A DNA stretch of 64,000 bases from NCBI GenBank assembly GCA_040905365.1, contig JBBDRQ010000064.1, positions 1 to 64,000 of the forward strand. Reading direction: 5' to 3'. The DNA comes from JAHWKV01 sp040905365 (GTDB lineage Bacteria; Actinomycetota; CADDZG01; JAHWKV01). Shown here piece after piece: positions 1 to 6,972 of this stretch. Under the pieces are notes generated by a model that was not told the DNA's origin, did not search any database, and worked only from the letters and a program-made list of their open reading frames with translations. Each line of letters begins with the position of its first letter. The stretch's first letter is position 1. Both the position numbers and the translations under genes were made by a program.

Positions 1-1
1 C

Positions 2-106
2 ACCGGGGCAACCTCGGCTCACGTCATACCCACCGACAAGGTGCTGTACGGAGACATCGCCGAGTTTATGACGACCCTGGGTTCCAGGCGCCGGGCCGGC
101 GATTGA
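2..106 (+). CDS. C-terminal end of an unidentified protein (5' end outside window)
   Basis: Reading from base 2 gives 34 residues without a stop, ending ...LGSRRRAGD before TGA at 104-106. The piece includes VLYGDIAEFMTTLG, which could be one amphipathic helix, and a basic tail. No family is recognised and the start lies outside the window. It is followed 29 bases later by a Shine-Dalgarno and another small ORF on the same strand. Confidence 0.35.
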   Translation, partial: TGATSAHVIPTDKVLYGDIAEFMTTLGSRRRAGD

Positions 107-135
107 GCCGAGGCTGGGGGGCCGGAGGAGCATTC

Positions 136-219
136 GTGACGCTGGATGAGCTCTTTGGGCGCTGGTGTCTATGGGGTGCTTTTGGCTACGAGTACTTCTT
201 CGGAGCCGATCGCCCATGA
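136..219 (+). CDS. 27-residue ORF translationally coupled to the next gene
   Basis: A GTG at 136 follows a strong GGAGGAG Shine-Dalgarno (124-130) at normal spacing. It encodes a short aromatic-rich peptide (VTLDELFGRWCLWGAFGYEYFF...) whose TGA overlaps the ATG of the next ORF as ATGA (216-219). The good ribosome site and the overlap suggest translation; the peptide may serve only to couple translation. No homology is recognised. Confidence 0.35.
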   Translation: MTLDELFGRWCLWGAFGYEYFFGADRP

Positions 220-437
220 GCGGCCTCCTCGATTCCGCCGGGTTGGACCTTGCGATGGTCTGTGCGGCTATCGGCCTGGTTTACGGTCTTCTCTACCTCG
301 TGGGGAAAAGGGTGGACCGGATCGATCCGGAGGATCGGCGTCATAGGCCAAGCCGGCTCAACGAGGCGATAGCGCCGTACGTGATGGCCGCCGCAGTGAT
401 CGGAGTGGTTGTTGGGCTACTGTGGGCAGTCTCTTGA
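216..437 (+). CDS. Small two-helix membrane protein, possible orphan immunity protein
   Basis: Seventy-three residues with two hydrophobic segments (about residues 10-30 and 50-71) separated by a charged loop containing KRVDRIDPEDRRHR. The ATG at 216 is chosen because it overlaps the preceding stop; an in-frame GTG at 165 would give 17 more residues in a stretch already read in another frame by the 27-residue ORF. RHS-core debris starts within 30 bases of its stop, so by position it could be an immunity protein of a decayed polymorphic-toxin locus. That role is inferred from context; no family is recognised. Confidence 0.5.
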   Translation: MSGLLDSAGLDLAMVCAAIGLVYGLLYLVGKRVDRIDPEDRRHRPSRLNEAIAPYVMAAAVIGVVVGLLWAVS

Positions 438-464
438 TTGAGCCTACTCAACACTCGGTTGGTC

Positions 465-1022
465 CGGACAGGTACGTGGGAGCCGCGGTCAACCTGGGGC
501 TGCAGATGGATCCTTTGACCGGTAACCGCTACCTGTACGCAGGAGCCAACCCGACAGGGATGATCGACGACGGTCACAAGCCCATGTACGACGAATGCAA
601 CTCCGAGGTCGTTCCAGAGCTACACGCGCGAAGAGCGGAACCGACTGGCGGAAGCTGGTCGTTACTGCCTAAGCTCAGGTCGCTACAACAGTTCGCCCCA
701 GCCTGAAGCGCAGGAGGGGGTCGGGGAAACTCTAGCCGCTGCCTTGGAGACTAATAAGGAGTTCTGGGTGCCTTCAGCCAGTCTCTGCGCGCTTAGATGT
801 CTTACGGCGCGAGGGGAACAGGTCGATACCGAGACCTTTGCCGGAAATCCACTGGCTAGAACCACCGTCAAGAAAGGGATCGGTGCTTCTGTTTATAGCC
901 CGGCTTCTTTGGTCAGAGATGGCAGCAAGGATTATTCAGGAACATCAGTCCGGGAAGGCGCGCCACGAGCGATGACGACGGCTACAAGAGGTGGCATTTG
1001 CTTGCGCGTTTGGCCCAGCTAG
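465..1022 (+). pseudogene. RHS core fragment fused to a C-terminal tip, interrupted by a frameshift
   Basis: Bases 465-584 encode a typical RHS-associated core C-terminus (NLGLQMDPLTGNRYLYAGAN, then P-T-G and GHKP), the junction after which polymorphic toxins carry their variable tip. The N-terminal shell is missing. Just after the junction the frame changes by one base near 613-616. A second open frame (FQSYTREERNRLAEAG...) then runs to TAG at 1020-1022, about 135 residues, and reads like a toxin tip of unknown activity. A fragment this short with a frameshift is most likely a relic, unless it is an orphan cassette exchanged by recombination. Confidence 0.6.
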
Positions 1023-1279
1023 CATTCATAGCGGTTGGACTGTCCTTTCTTGCCTATGCAACTGTGGCGTGGATGATGAGATCTTCAGAACTGATCGCGC
1101 TGGGCAATAGGAGCGCAGGCCTTAGGCTCTTGATGATGGGGTCGCTGGCGAGCGCAATCCCGGTCGTTGGCGCCCTGACTCTGGTATCTAAAAGACGTTT
1201 CTTCCTGCAGAACTTGGTGTTTGCCGTATTGCTCGCCGATCTCATGCTTGTCGGGCTCGCCTTGGGATTCAACCTATGA
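998..1279 (+). CDS. Three-helix membrane protein, candidate immunity protein
   Basis: Ninety-three residues starting at TTG 998, overlapping the end of the RHS tip frame by 25 bases. Three hydrophobic segments are visible at about residues 8-27, 43-62 and 69-91. A small membrane protein directly behind and overlapping an RHS tip is the usual position of a cognate immunity gene, especially against membrane-active toxins. The start codon is weak (AGAGGTGG upstream) and no family is recognised, so the role is inferred only. Confidence 0.45.
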   Translation: MLARLAQLAFIAVGLSFLAYATVAWMMRSSELIALGNRSAGLRLLMMGSLASAIPVVGALTLVSKRRFFLQNLVFAVLLADLMLVGLALGFNL

Positions 1280-1845
1280 TTGACGCTTAGGCGCGATCAG
1301 TTTAGTAGCCAGCCTATTTGGAAAAACGCGATCAACCTTTGAGTTTCTAATGAATGGTGAGCTGATCAACATGATCCTCAGGTCCAGAGCATTCTTCTGT
1401 GGCGTGCTCAACGCGACCCGACAACTGCGCGGGAATCGCCGGTTGAAAATTGCGCGGTTTCGCTAACGTGAGTCGGGTCCCATGACTTCCTGCCCCAAGG
1501 GCAGCTCCACGGCCATCGTGGAAGCCTGTGGTGTCGTAGGTTGCTACGCGCCGGCCCCCCCGGGGCAAACATGACCGAGATGATCGCTCCGGCCGACCAG
1601 TAGGTAGCTGCGTTCAACTACGGGGCTTACGGCGAGGACAAGGGGACGCATACCGTAGGCAACTTGGTGATCGATGAAGCCGTATGAGTTCCGCAGGGGG
1701 AACGTCTGCCGGGACGCCCGTCTCCAACCCCCAGAGCAGTCTTCCGCCGCTCATTTGTGATTCCCGTAGGGCACCCCCGGTGAGGTGTCCCGCATGGGTA
1801 GGTTAACCGCCTAACCAGCTTCGCCCACGCCTTCGAGGCCGGACC
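1280..1845. other. Stretch without intact gene, scattered RHS debris
   Basis: No convincing gene is seen. A short frame at about 1608-1687 reads AAFNYGAYGEDKGTHTVG before a TGA, which resembles an RHS YxxYG repeat. The rest is broken in all frames. I see no tRNA, terminator or promoter that I can defend. Confidence 0.4.
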
Positions 1846-2007
1846 GACACCTACGATCTGGACTATGCCGGCAACGTCACCTCAGGGCCCGACGGAGTCT
1901 TCAGCGATCTCAACCGCCTTGAGTCCCGCACCACCGGCGGCAAGACCTTTGACTATGACTACGATCTGTTCGGCAACCAGGTAACCGAGACCGAGGGTTC
2001 GGCATGA
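1846..2007 (+). pseudogene. RHS YD-repeat fragment
   Basis: Fifty-three residues in frame contain two YD-type repeats: TYDLDYAGNVTSGPDG and, further on, FDYDYDLFGNQVTETEG. This is diagnostic of RHS repeat shells. There is no start, and the piece ends in a TGA that overlaps the ATG of the next small gene. A nearly identical piece with an internal stop lies at 3688-3849, so this is one of several decayed copies. Confidence 0.65.
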
Positions 2008-2237
2008 CAACTGAGCCGCGGAAAAAGACACTTCGGCGAAGAGGTGTAGTTGTTGCATGGCTTGTGTTCTTTGTGATTTGGGCAACCATGTTCCTGAGAC
2101 AAGCTATCTCCGCACTCGATTATGTATTGGGAGTACTCGTCCTGGTGTTGGCGGTAGCAGTTCAGGTGTTCACCTTCCGCGAGAATCAAACGCCGATCGA
2201 GAAACTGCTCTCAAGGAAGAAGAGGAAAAATATGTGA
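2004..2237 (+). CDS. Small two-helix membrane protein, possible orphan immunity protein
   Basis: Seventy-seven residues beginning at ATG 2004, which overlaps the stop of the RHS fragment as ATGA. It has a basic N-terminus (EPRKKTLRRR), hydrophobic segments at about residues 13-31 and 36-57, and a very basic C-terminus (SRKKRKN). Tight coupling to RHS debris suggests an immunity gene whose toxin tip has been deleted. No family is recognised; the A+T content is higher than in the housekeeping genes of the window. Confidence 0.45.
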   Translation: MTTEPRKKTLRRRGVVVAWLVFFVIWATMFLRQAISALDYVLGVLVLVLAVAVQVFTFRENQTPIEKLLSRKKRKNM

Positions 2238-2286
2238 AGGAGCGTTGTGAGGGTTATGGATTCGGGGATCACGGTTCGCGGGCGCC

Positions 2287-2430
2287 GACATGTACGTCGG
2301 AGCCGCGGCCAACCTGGGTGCGGGTGGATCTCATAAGGCCCTCGTGCAGGCGCTTGTTCACGAGGTGCGGGTCCAGAGTCGGGACGTGATCGTGCCTTAC
2401 TTCAAGATGCCGCCGTCACACTTGCCGTAA
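2287..2430 (+). pseudogene. RHS core fragment with internal deletion
   Basis: The frame reads DMYVGAAANLG and then jumps to SHKALVQALVHEVRV, ending ...PYFKMPPSHLP at TAA 2428-2430. The first part matches the YVGAAVNLG of the copy at 465, but the MDPLTGNRYLYAG core between NLG and HK is gone, consistent with a deletion. Its second half belongs to the direct repeat shared with 3844-4015. Confidence 0.5.
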
Positions 2431-2513
2431 CACTTGGAGAAGCAGCCGGTTCGCGCGCCGGCCGGATTGGTGGGCCGCCCGGGACTCGAACCCGGAACCT
2501 TGGGATTAAGAGT
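2331..2513. repeat. Direct repeat copy 1, ending inside a tRNA-Lys 3' fragment
   Basis: About 180 bases are repeated, with a few substitutions and small indels, at 3844-4015. Identity starts at TCATAAGG and stops at the base after TTAAGAG, which is the anticodon loop of tRNA-Lys. Past that point the two copies are unrelated. The last 46 bases are the 3' part of the tRNA. Confidence 0.8.
2468..2513 (-). pseudogene. 3' fragment of tRNA-Lys, likely attachment-site remnant
   Basis: On the minus strand this holds the anticodon loop, variable loop, T-arm (GGTTCGAGTCC), the 3' acceptor strand and CCA, identical to the intact gene at 3970-4045. The 5' half is missing and replaced by unrelated sequence. 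A 3' tRNA piece breaking at the anticodon loop is what tyrosine-integrase elements leave behind. Confidence 0.75.
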
Positions 2514-2662
2514 TTGCTACCGCTCGTCCTGGGCCATTCTAGGCAGTCCTAGTGAGTCCATTTCCAGGCATAAATAGGGCCCCGGTCTGGTGTCGTTATG
2601 TCCATTCGTCCGTGTCCGTCCGGCTGGATTCGGCAGACCACGGGCAGACAAGAACGAAATTA

Positions 2663-3019
2663 TTAACCGACTAGGTGTCCGTCGTCCTGCTCGGAGTCTT
2701 CAACGGGAAGCGAAACGGAGTCAGCCCAGCGAACATCCCAGTCAGGAGTGTGGCCTCCAGCGGCGTGTATAGCCGTCCGAACGGCGCTATTAGCCATAGC
2801 GATGGCCTCATGGTATTCGTCGGCTGAAGCGGCTACTCCTATCTCTAGGCGAGCGGATTTACCTTCAGCATCTACGTAGGCATCCGCGGCGTCGAGATCC
2901 ACAAGTTCATCCATGATCAGTTCAACAATTACGTCGAGTTCTTCTTCGGTGGGAAGCCGTGGCCCAGAAACATCATTCACAATGATGTGACCAACGCTTT
3001 TCATTTCGATTCTGATCAT
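2663..3019 (-). CDS. Acidic small protein, second gene of a toxin-antitoxin-like pair
   Basis: One hundred and eighteen residues from ATG 3019, chosen because a GGAAGGA Shine-Dalgarno lies just upstream; an in-frame ATG at 3055 would overlap the upstream gene. The protein is acidic, starts MIRIEMKSVGHIIVNDVSG and contains a ferredoxin-like-looking pattern of alternating strands and helices (SARLEIGVAASADEYHEAI). It begins 2 bases after the stop of the 73-residue gene, so the two are one operon. An antitoxin role is inferred from size, charge and pairing; the family is not recognised with certainty. Confidence 0.5.
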   Translation of the reverse strand: MIRIEMKSVGHIIVNDVSGPRLPTEEELDVIVELIMDELVDLDAADAYVDAEGKSARLEIGVAASADEYHEAIAMANSAVRTAIHAAGGHTPDWDVRWADSVSLPVEDSEQDDGHLVG

Positions 3020-3021
3020 CG

Positions 3022-3243
3022 TCAATCCTTCCAACACGAACAACGCTCGAGCCATGCTTTCAGATTGCGAATGTAGCTGCTACTTGATGGAGTAAGTACG
3101 ACCGTCCTCTGCCTTCTGTCCTCACATGAACACTTAATACGAAAGTACCCCTTTTTTGGAGATATGACGCGGAACTCCTTCGACTCAGCGTCTTGCAAAA
3201 TCCGTTCTATGTCGTGGTGAGGATGCCTGCGACGTGGTGGCAT
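3022..3243 (-). CDS. Small basic protein, HicA-like toxin candidate
   Basis: Seventy-three basic residues starting MPPRRRHPHHDIERILQDAESKEF, followed by strand-like RTVVLTPSS and a C-terminal Cys pair (CSC). The pattern of an N-terminal helix with E-A-E, two or three strands and a final helix recalls a group of HicA-like proteins that I know only as hypothetical proteins, often paired with a small acidic partner. The partner gene starts 2 bases downstream. Toxicity is inference; a conserved HicA active-site His is not clearly placed. Confidence 0.45.
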   Translation of the reverse strand: MPPRRRHPHHDIERILQDAESKEFRVISPKKGYFRIKCSCEDRRQRTVVLTPSSSSYIRNLKAWLERCSCWKD

Positions 3244-3385
3244 GAGTGTCTGCTTTCGTGCCTAAAGCGGCAAGCAAGTCCCGCAGTCGGAACAAGCCGA
3301 GTTCCTCTATTGTCGCTTTCACGAGCGGTGATGCGTCGGCATTGGGCTCATACGACGCAATTATGATTGGCCGAGTTTCTGTCAT
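3185..3385 (-). CDS. Hypothetical 66-residue protein
   Basis: Starting at ATG 3385 the frame encodes MTETRPIIIASYEPNADASP followed by an LVKATIEELGLFRLRDLLAALG helix pair. Its last 20 residues overlap the start of the 73-residue gene in another frame, so either this gene overlaps the next by 59 bases or it is a truncated remnant. An extension to ATG 3430 would start inside the inverted repeat at 3401-3432. No family is recognised. Confidence 0.3.
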   Translation of the reverse strand: MTETRPIIIASYEPNADASPLVKATIEELGLFRLRDLLAALGTKADTHATTSQASSPRHRTDFARR

Positions 3386-3400
3386 GTCAGAGATCCGTGT

Positions 3401-3432
3401 GTATGTGTCCCACCACTCGGTGGGACACATAC
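3401..3432. repeat. Perfect 14-base inverted repeat with 4-base loop
   Basis: Left arm 3401-3414 (GTATGTGTCCCACC), loop ACTC, right arm 3419-3432 is its exact complement. There is no T-run beside it, so it is not an ordinary terminator. Each arm contains an ATG reading outward, so divergent frames on both strands can begin in it. It may be the joint of two inverted copies of a short element end. Confidence 0.8.
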
Positions 3433-3666
3433 GGTCAATGGGCGGGGGTTTTGTTGGGCGGGCTGATTTTCACGGCAATGGGCATCGACGGATTGCGCCT
3501 GCGAAAGCGCAGTGGCATGACCAACAAGGAGATCCTCACGTATAGCTCCGGCTACATGCTTGGAGCCAAGTTCTTTTTCGTCAGCGGATTGATAGTCTCC
3601 GCCGTGTCCGCAATCGGATTGATCGTCAAGGTCTTGATATTGCTCGTCAGGTCTTTGACATCGTAG
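3403..3666 (+). CDS. Two-helix membrane protein, possible orphan immunity protein
   Basis: From ATG 3403, inside the inverted repeat, the frame gives 87 residues with hydrophobic segments at about 14-27 (AGVLLGGLIFTAMG) and 57-83 (FFVSGLIVSAVSAIGLIVKV). The first dozen residues come from the palindrome, so the original N-terminus was probably lost and replaced. RHS debris follows at 3688. Role unknown; the setting again suggests an immunity-type membrane protein. Confidence 0.4.
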   Translation: MCPTTRWDTYGQWAGVLLGGLIFTAMGIDGLRLRKRSGMTNKEILTYSSGYMLGAKFFFVSGLIVSAVSAIGLIVKVLILLVRSLTS

Positions 3667-3687
3667 GGTTTCAGGGTCGTCCCTGGT

Positions 3688-3843
3688 GCCTTTAGCTACC
3701 TGAACAACCGCCTTGAGTCCCGCACCACCGGAGGCAAGACCTTTGAGTACTCATACGACCTGTTCGGCAACTAGATAGCCGGGACCGAGACGGGGCAGGA
3801 CGGCCCGCAAGGCTCCAGCTACTACCATGACGGCACGTGGATG

Positions 3844-3849
<6 letters not shown>
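3688..3849 (+). pseudogene. RHS YD-repeat fragment with internal stop
   Basis: The frame reads NNRLESRTTGGKTFEYSYDL, then F-G-N, a TAG, and IAGTET. It is a diverged copy of 1846-2007 (same RLESRTTGGKTF and YDLFGN), with the stop codon inside the YD repeat. It runs into the second copy of the direct repeat. Confidence 0.65.
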
Positions 3850-4045
<196 letters not shown>

Positions 4046-4136
4046 AACCACAGTCTAGCGAACTGTCGGCGGTTGCAAGTCGCCCCGATAGACCGTGGGG
4101 GCGGGAACGTCACCGGGGGACGCTACTGTAGCCTCC

Positions 4137-4685
4137 ATGACGCTGCTGAGATCGGTCCTTTGGGTTTGTGCCGCCTTGGTCGCTCTGGCCGGGTGCGCAG
4201 ACGATGTCACGGTCGCCGGGCCCGTCGGGCCGCCCCCTTCGTCCGTCCCTGCTGAAGCGCAGCCGGCTGTTGTCGACTCGGTGATCGACGGGGATACCAT
4301 CTGGGTTGTCGCGGTCTCGTCCGGGTCCTTGGCAAAGGGGGAGCGGCACAAGGTTCGGCTGCTGGAGATAGACGCGCCGGAGCTGTTTTCTGATTCGGCC
4401 CGGCGGCCGGAGTGCGGTGCCGTCGCGTCCCGGGAGTTTTTGCGAAGCCGGCTGCCCGAAGGGTCGAGCGTCTACTTGGTGTCCGACCGTGAGGACCGCG
4501 ACCGCTACGGCAGGGCGCTTCGCTACATCTGGAATGCGCAGGGCCGGTTTATCAACCAGGACGTGGTGCTGGAGGGATACGCCCGCGCGGTGCTGTTTCA
4601 GCCCAACGACCGCTACATCCACACGATGAGGCGGGCGGAGTCCGGCGCCCGAGCGTCGAGCGCAGGAATTTGGGGAAAGTGCTGA
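4137..4685 (+). CDS. Thermonuclease-family (SNase-like) lipoprotein
   Basis: A 182-residue protein with a lipoprotein signal (LVALAGC, Cys about residue 20), then a linker and an SNase fold: DSVIDGDTIWV, KVRLLEIDAPE and DRYGRALRYIW. These supply the Asp/Arg/Glu active-site set (Arg and Asp of RLLEIDAPE, Arg of DRYGR) of staphylococcal nuclease relatives, so it probably cuts nucleic acid outside the cytoplasmic membrane. ATG 4137 is chosen because the signal peptide starts there; an upstream GTG at 4095 adds 14 non-signal residues. It sits alone between two tRNA genes. Confidence 0.85.
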   Translation: MTLLRSVLWVCAALVALAGCADDVTVAGPVGPPPSSVPAEAQPAVVDSVIDGDTIWVVAVSSGSLAKGERHKVRLLEIDAPELFSDSARRPECGAVASREFLRSRLPEGSSVYLVSDREDRDRYGRALRYIWNAQGRFINQDVVLEGYARAVLFQPNDRYIHTMRRAESGARASSAGIWGKC

Positions 4686-4708
4686 TGAGCCGCCGATGGA
4701 GCACTAGA

Positions 4709-4785
4709 TGGGGTGACCGACGGGACTTGAACCCGCGACCACCCGGACCACAACCGGGTGCTCTACCTACTGAGCTACGGTCACC
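4709..4785 (-). tRNA. tRNA-His (anticodon GTG), CCA encoded
   Basis: On the minus strand the sequence has the extra 5' G (G-1) opposite discriminator C73, as expected of bacterial tRNA-His. The acceptor stem is GTGACCG/CGGTCAC, the anticodon stem-loop CCCGG-TTGTGGT-CCGGG gives anticodon GTG, and the T-arm has GGTTCAAGTCC. CCA is encoded. Confidence 0.95.
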
Positions 4786-4931
4786 ATGAAGGCGATGAAT
4801 CGCCCGCAAAGATCGTAGCACCGCAAGACACATACCGGGTACCGTCCCGGGTGTTTGCCGAACCGGGCCGGGTGGGTGAGCCATGGCGCAGGAGGACGGG
4901 GCGCTGGATCCGGACCGTGTACGCTTCCCGC

Positions 4932-6122
4932 ATGCGTAACTCGGCGGAGGTCGTTGTCGTCGGCGGCGGCATCATCGGCTGTTGTACGGCGGCTGAGCTG
5001 GCGGCGGCGGGAGCCGACGTCATGCTCGTCGAGGGGGCCGAGATCGCCCACGGAGCATCGGGGCGCAACCATGGGCTGATCTTTTACCCGCAGAATCCCA
5101 CCGTGGATCCCATCTATCAGCAGTCGCACCGGATGTACCGGCAAATGGCCGGCCGATCCCGGATCGATTTCCACATGGACGCCGAGCCCCGAGGCTTTTT
5201 GATCCTGGTGGCCGAGGAGGAGCAGTGGTCCTCGGCCCGGCGCGAGGCCGAGTGCTGTAAGGCCGGCGGTATTGCGGTCGAGCGGTTGACCGCCGAGCAG
5301 CTCACGGAAGCCGAGCCGCACGTGGCCGGCGATATGCTGGGCGCCTGGAAGATCCATGACGGGTACCGTCTGGACCCCGGGGCGCTTACTCTGGCGTTTG
5401 CGCTGGAGGCCAAACGGCGCGGGGCTGAGATCGTCACCCACACCGACGTCAAGCAGATCCTGCGCAGCAAGGGCCGGGTCAGCGGGGTTGCGACCGACCG
5501 GGGCATCGTCGACGCGCAGACCGTGGTGCTGGCCGCCGGACCCTGGTCCCCCAAGCTGGCCCGCTCGGCGGGGTTGGAGCTGCCCATGACCGCTGCTCGG
5601 GGCTGGCTGCTGCTCACGGACGCTCAGCCTAAGTTGTTCGACCATCTGTTGGAGTCCTCCGGCTGGCACTTGATGGCCGGAGACCCCGGACCCCGACAGG
5701 TGACGGTGTCCGCGTACGGTGCCGAGCAGCCCGCCCCTGCCCAGGTCGGGCTGCTCGTCCAGCAAAACGCCACGGGTCACGTATTGATCGGCGGCTCACG
5801 GATCACCTCGCTGCAGCGGGAGCCCGAAGGCCCCGAGGTCACCCGCGAGATCGCCAGGCGGGCCGCCCGGGCCATTCCGATTCTCGGGGAGGTGCCGGTG
5901 CGGGAGGTGTGGTCCGGGGTGCGCCCGGCAACTCTTGACGGGCTGCCGCTTATGGACTGGGCCCCGCAGCTGCCGGGCCTTTTCGTGGCCGGCGGTCACG
6001 GCGGTCAGGGGGTGATGCTCGGCGCAGGCTCGGGACTGCTGGCGGCGCAGATGATCGCAGGCGCTCAGCCCTACACCGACCCCGCGCCCTTCGCCTTCGG
6101 CCGGGCTGCTCTGGTTTCTTAG
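4932..6122 (+). CDS. FAD-dependent oxidoreductase of the D-amino-acid/glycine oxidase (DAO) family
   Basis: A 396-residue protein with an N-terminal FAD-binding dinucleotide fold (VVVVGGGIIGCCTAAELAAA, then E in LVEGAE), the conserved GASGRNHG segment, and the C-terminal flavin contact GHGGQGVMLGAGSG. Family members oxidise the C-N bond of amino acids or secondary amines such as glycine, sarcosine or D-amino acids; the substrate here cannot be read from sequence. ATG 4932 is used because longer frames would run through the tRNA-His gene. It lies one gene away from the glycine-reductase-like operon, so a shared amine substrate is conceivable. Confidence 0.8.
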   Translation: MRNSAEVVVVGGGIIGCCTAAELAAAGADVMLVEGAEIAHGASGRNHGLIFYPQNPTVDPIYQQSHRMYRQMAGRSRIDFHMDAEPRGFLILVAEEEQWSSARREAECCKAGGIAVERLTAEQLTEAEPHVAGDMLGAWKIHDGYRLDPGALTLAFALEAKRRGAEIVTHTDVKQILRSKGRVSGVATDRGIVDAQTVVLAAGPWSPKLARSAGLELPMTAARGWLLLTDAQPKLFDHLLESSGWHLMAGDPGPRQVTVSAYGAEQPAPAQVGLLVQQNATGHVLIGGSRITSLQREPEGPEVTREIARRAARAIPILGEVPVREVWSGVRPATLDGLPLMDWAPQLPGLFVAGGHGGQGVMLGAGSGLLAAQMIAGAQPYTDPAPFAFGRAALVS

Positions 6123-6150
6123 TAAGTTCTCAAGTTCAGGGGCGCCAACA

Positions 6151-6972
6151 GTGAGAGAATTGGCCCAGATGAATTTCAGGCTGCGTTCTACGGGATCGGT
6201 GCCGAGGGCCCGGTTACCCAAATTTCTAATGTCGGTTGCGTTGAGCGCGCTGTTACTCGCCGCGCTCGCCGGCCCCGCCCTTGCGCAAGACGACCCGGAG
6301 GGTCAACCCGGCATCGGGATCGGCGGTTTTACGGCCCCCGACGGCCGCGGCGCGGGGATCAGCACCGTGGTTCCGGGGTACCCGGCCGACGAGGCCGGCC
6401 TGCGCATCGGCGACATCATCACCGAGGTGGATGGGACCGAGATCAGCTCGATTGAGGAGCTGGCCGAAGCGCTCGGCAACTACGAGGCGGGCGATACGGT
6501 GTCGCTCGCTTACGAGCGGGGCACAGACTCCCGAACCGTCGATGTGACGCTGCGCTCGCTTCCCGGCTCTACCCGAGGCAGCCCGCCGCCCCTGTTCGGC
6601 GGTAACGAGGGATTCCGTGGGGAGGCTCAGCCCGAGCCGGAGCCCCAGCCAAGCGATGTCGGCTACCTGCCGGTCATCTTCGTGTTCGGTGTGCTGATCA
6701 CAGGTTTTTTGGGCACTCTGGTCATTCTCAGGCTCAAGGATCGGAAGAAGGCGGGTTCGGGTGCCGGGATCGAGGAGACCGGCACGCCGTTAGAGGTCGC
6801 CCGTATGCGCTACGCGCGGGGCGAGGTAACCCAGGAGCAGTTCCGCACCATAGCGGCCGACCTCGGTGATGCATCGGCCGCCGAGACCGTGACCGGGGAT
6901 CCGGCCGCCGAGACCACGACCGAAGAGGCCGGCGGCGAGGAGAAGGGCGGCGAGGAGAAGGGCTCCGGCTAG
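6151..6972 (+). CDS. Membrane-anchored PDZ-domain protein with C-terminal SHOCT-like motif
   Basis: 273 residues: signal/anchor segment (about 27-45, ending in PALAQ), an extracytoplasmic PDZ domain (about 52-132: GIGIGGFTAPDGRGAG, YPADEAGLRIGDIITEVDG), a proline-rich linker, a transmembrane helix (about 170-190), and a cytoplasmic tail with a SHOCT-type motif (RMRYARGEVTQEQFRTIAADL) and an acidic Glu/Gly end. PDZ domains bind protein C-termini; no protease domain is present. GTG 6151 or ATG 6169 could be the start. Its TAG overlaps the stop codon of the convergent grdC-like gene in a CTAG. Confidence 0.75.
   Translation: MRELAQMNFRLRSTGSVPRARLPKFLMSVALSALLLAALAGPALAQDDPEGQPGIGIGGFTAPDGRGAGISTVVPGYPADEAGLRIGDIITEVDGTEISSIEELAEALGNYEAGDTVSLAYERGTDSRTVDVTLRSLPGSTRGSPPPLFGGNEGFRGEAQPEPEPQPSDVGYLPVIFVFGVLITGFLGTLVILRLKDRKKAGSGAGIEETGTPLEVARMRYARGEVTQEQFRTIAADLGDASAAETVTGDPAAETTTEEAGGEEKGGEEKGSG

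Noticed and set aside
4758..4931. N-terminal extension of the FAD oxidoreductase
   Set aside because: It would be encoded partly by the tRNA-His gene; the flavin fold starts at 4932.
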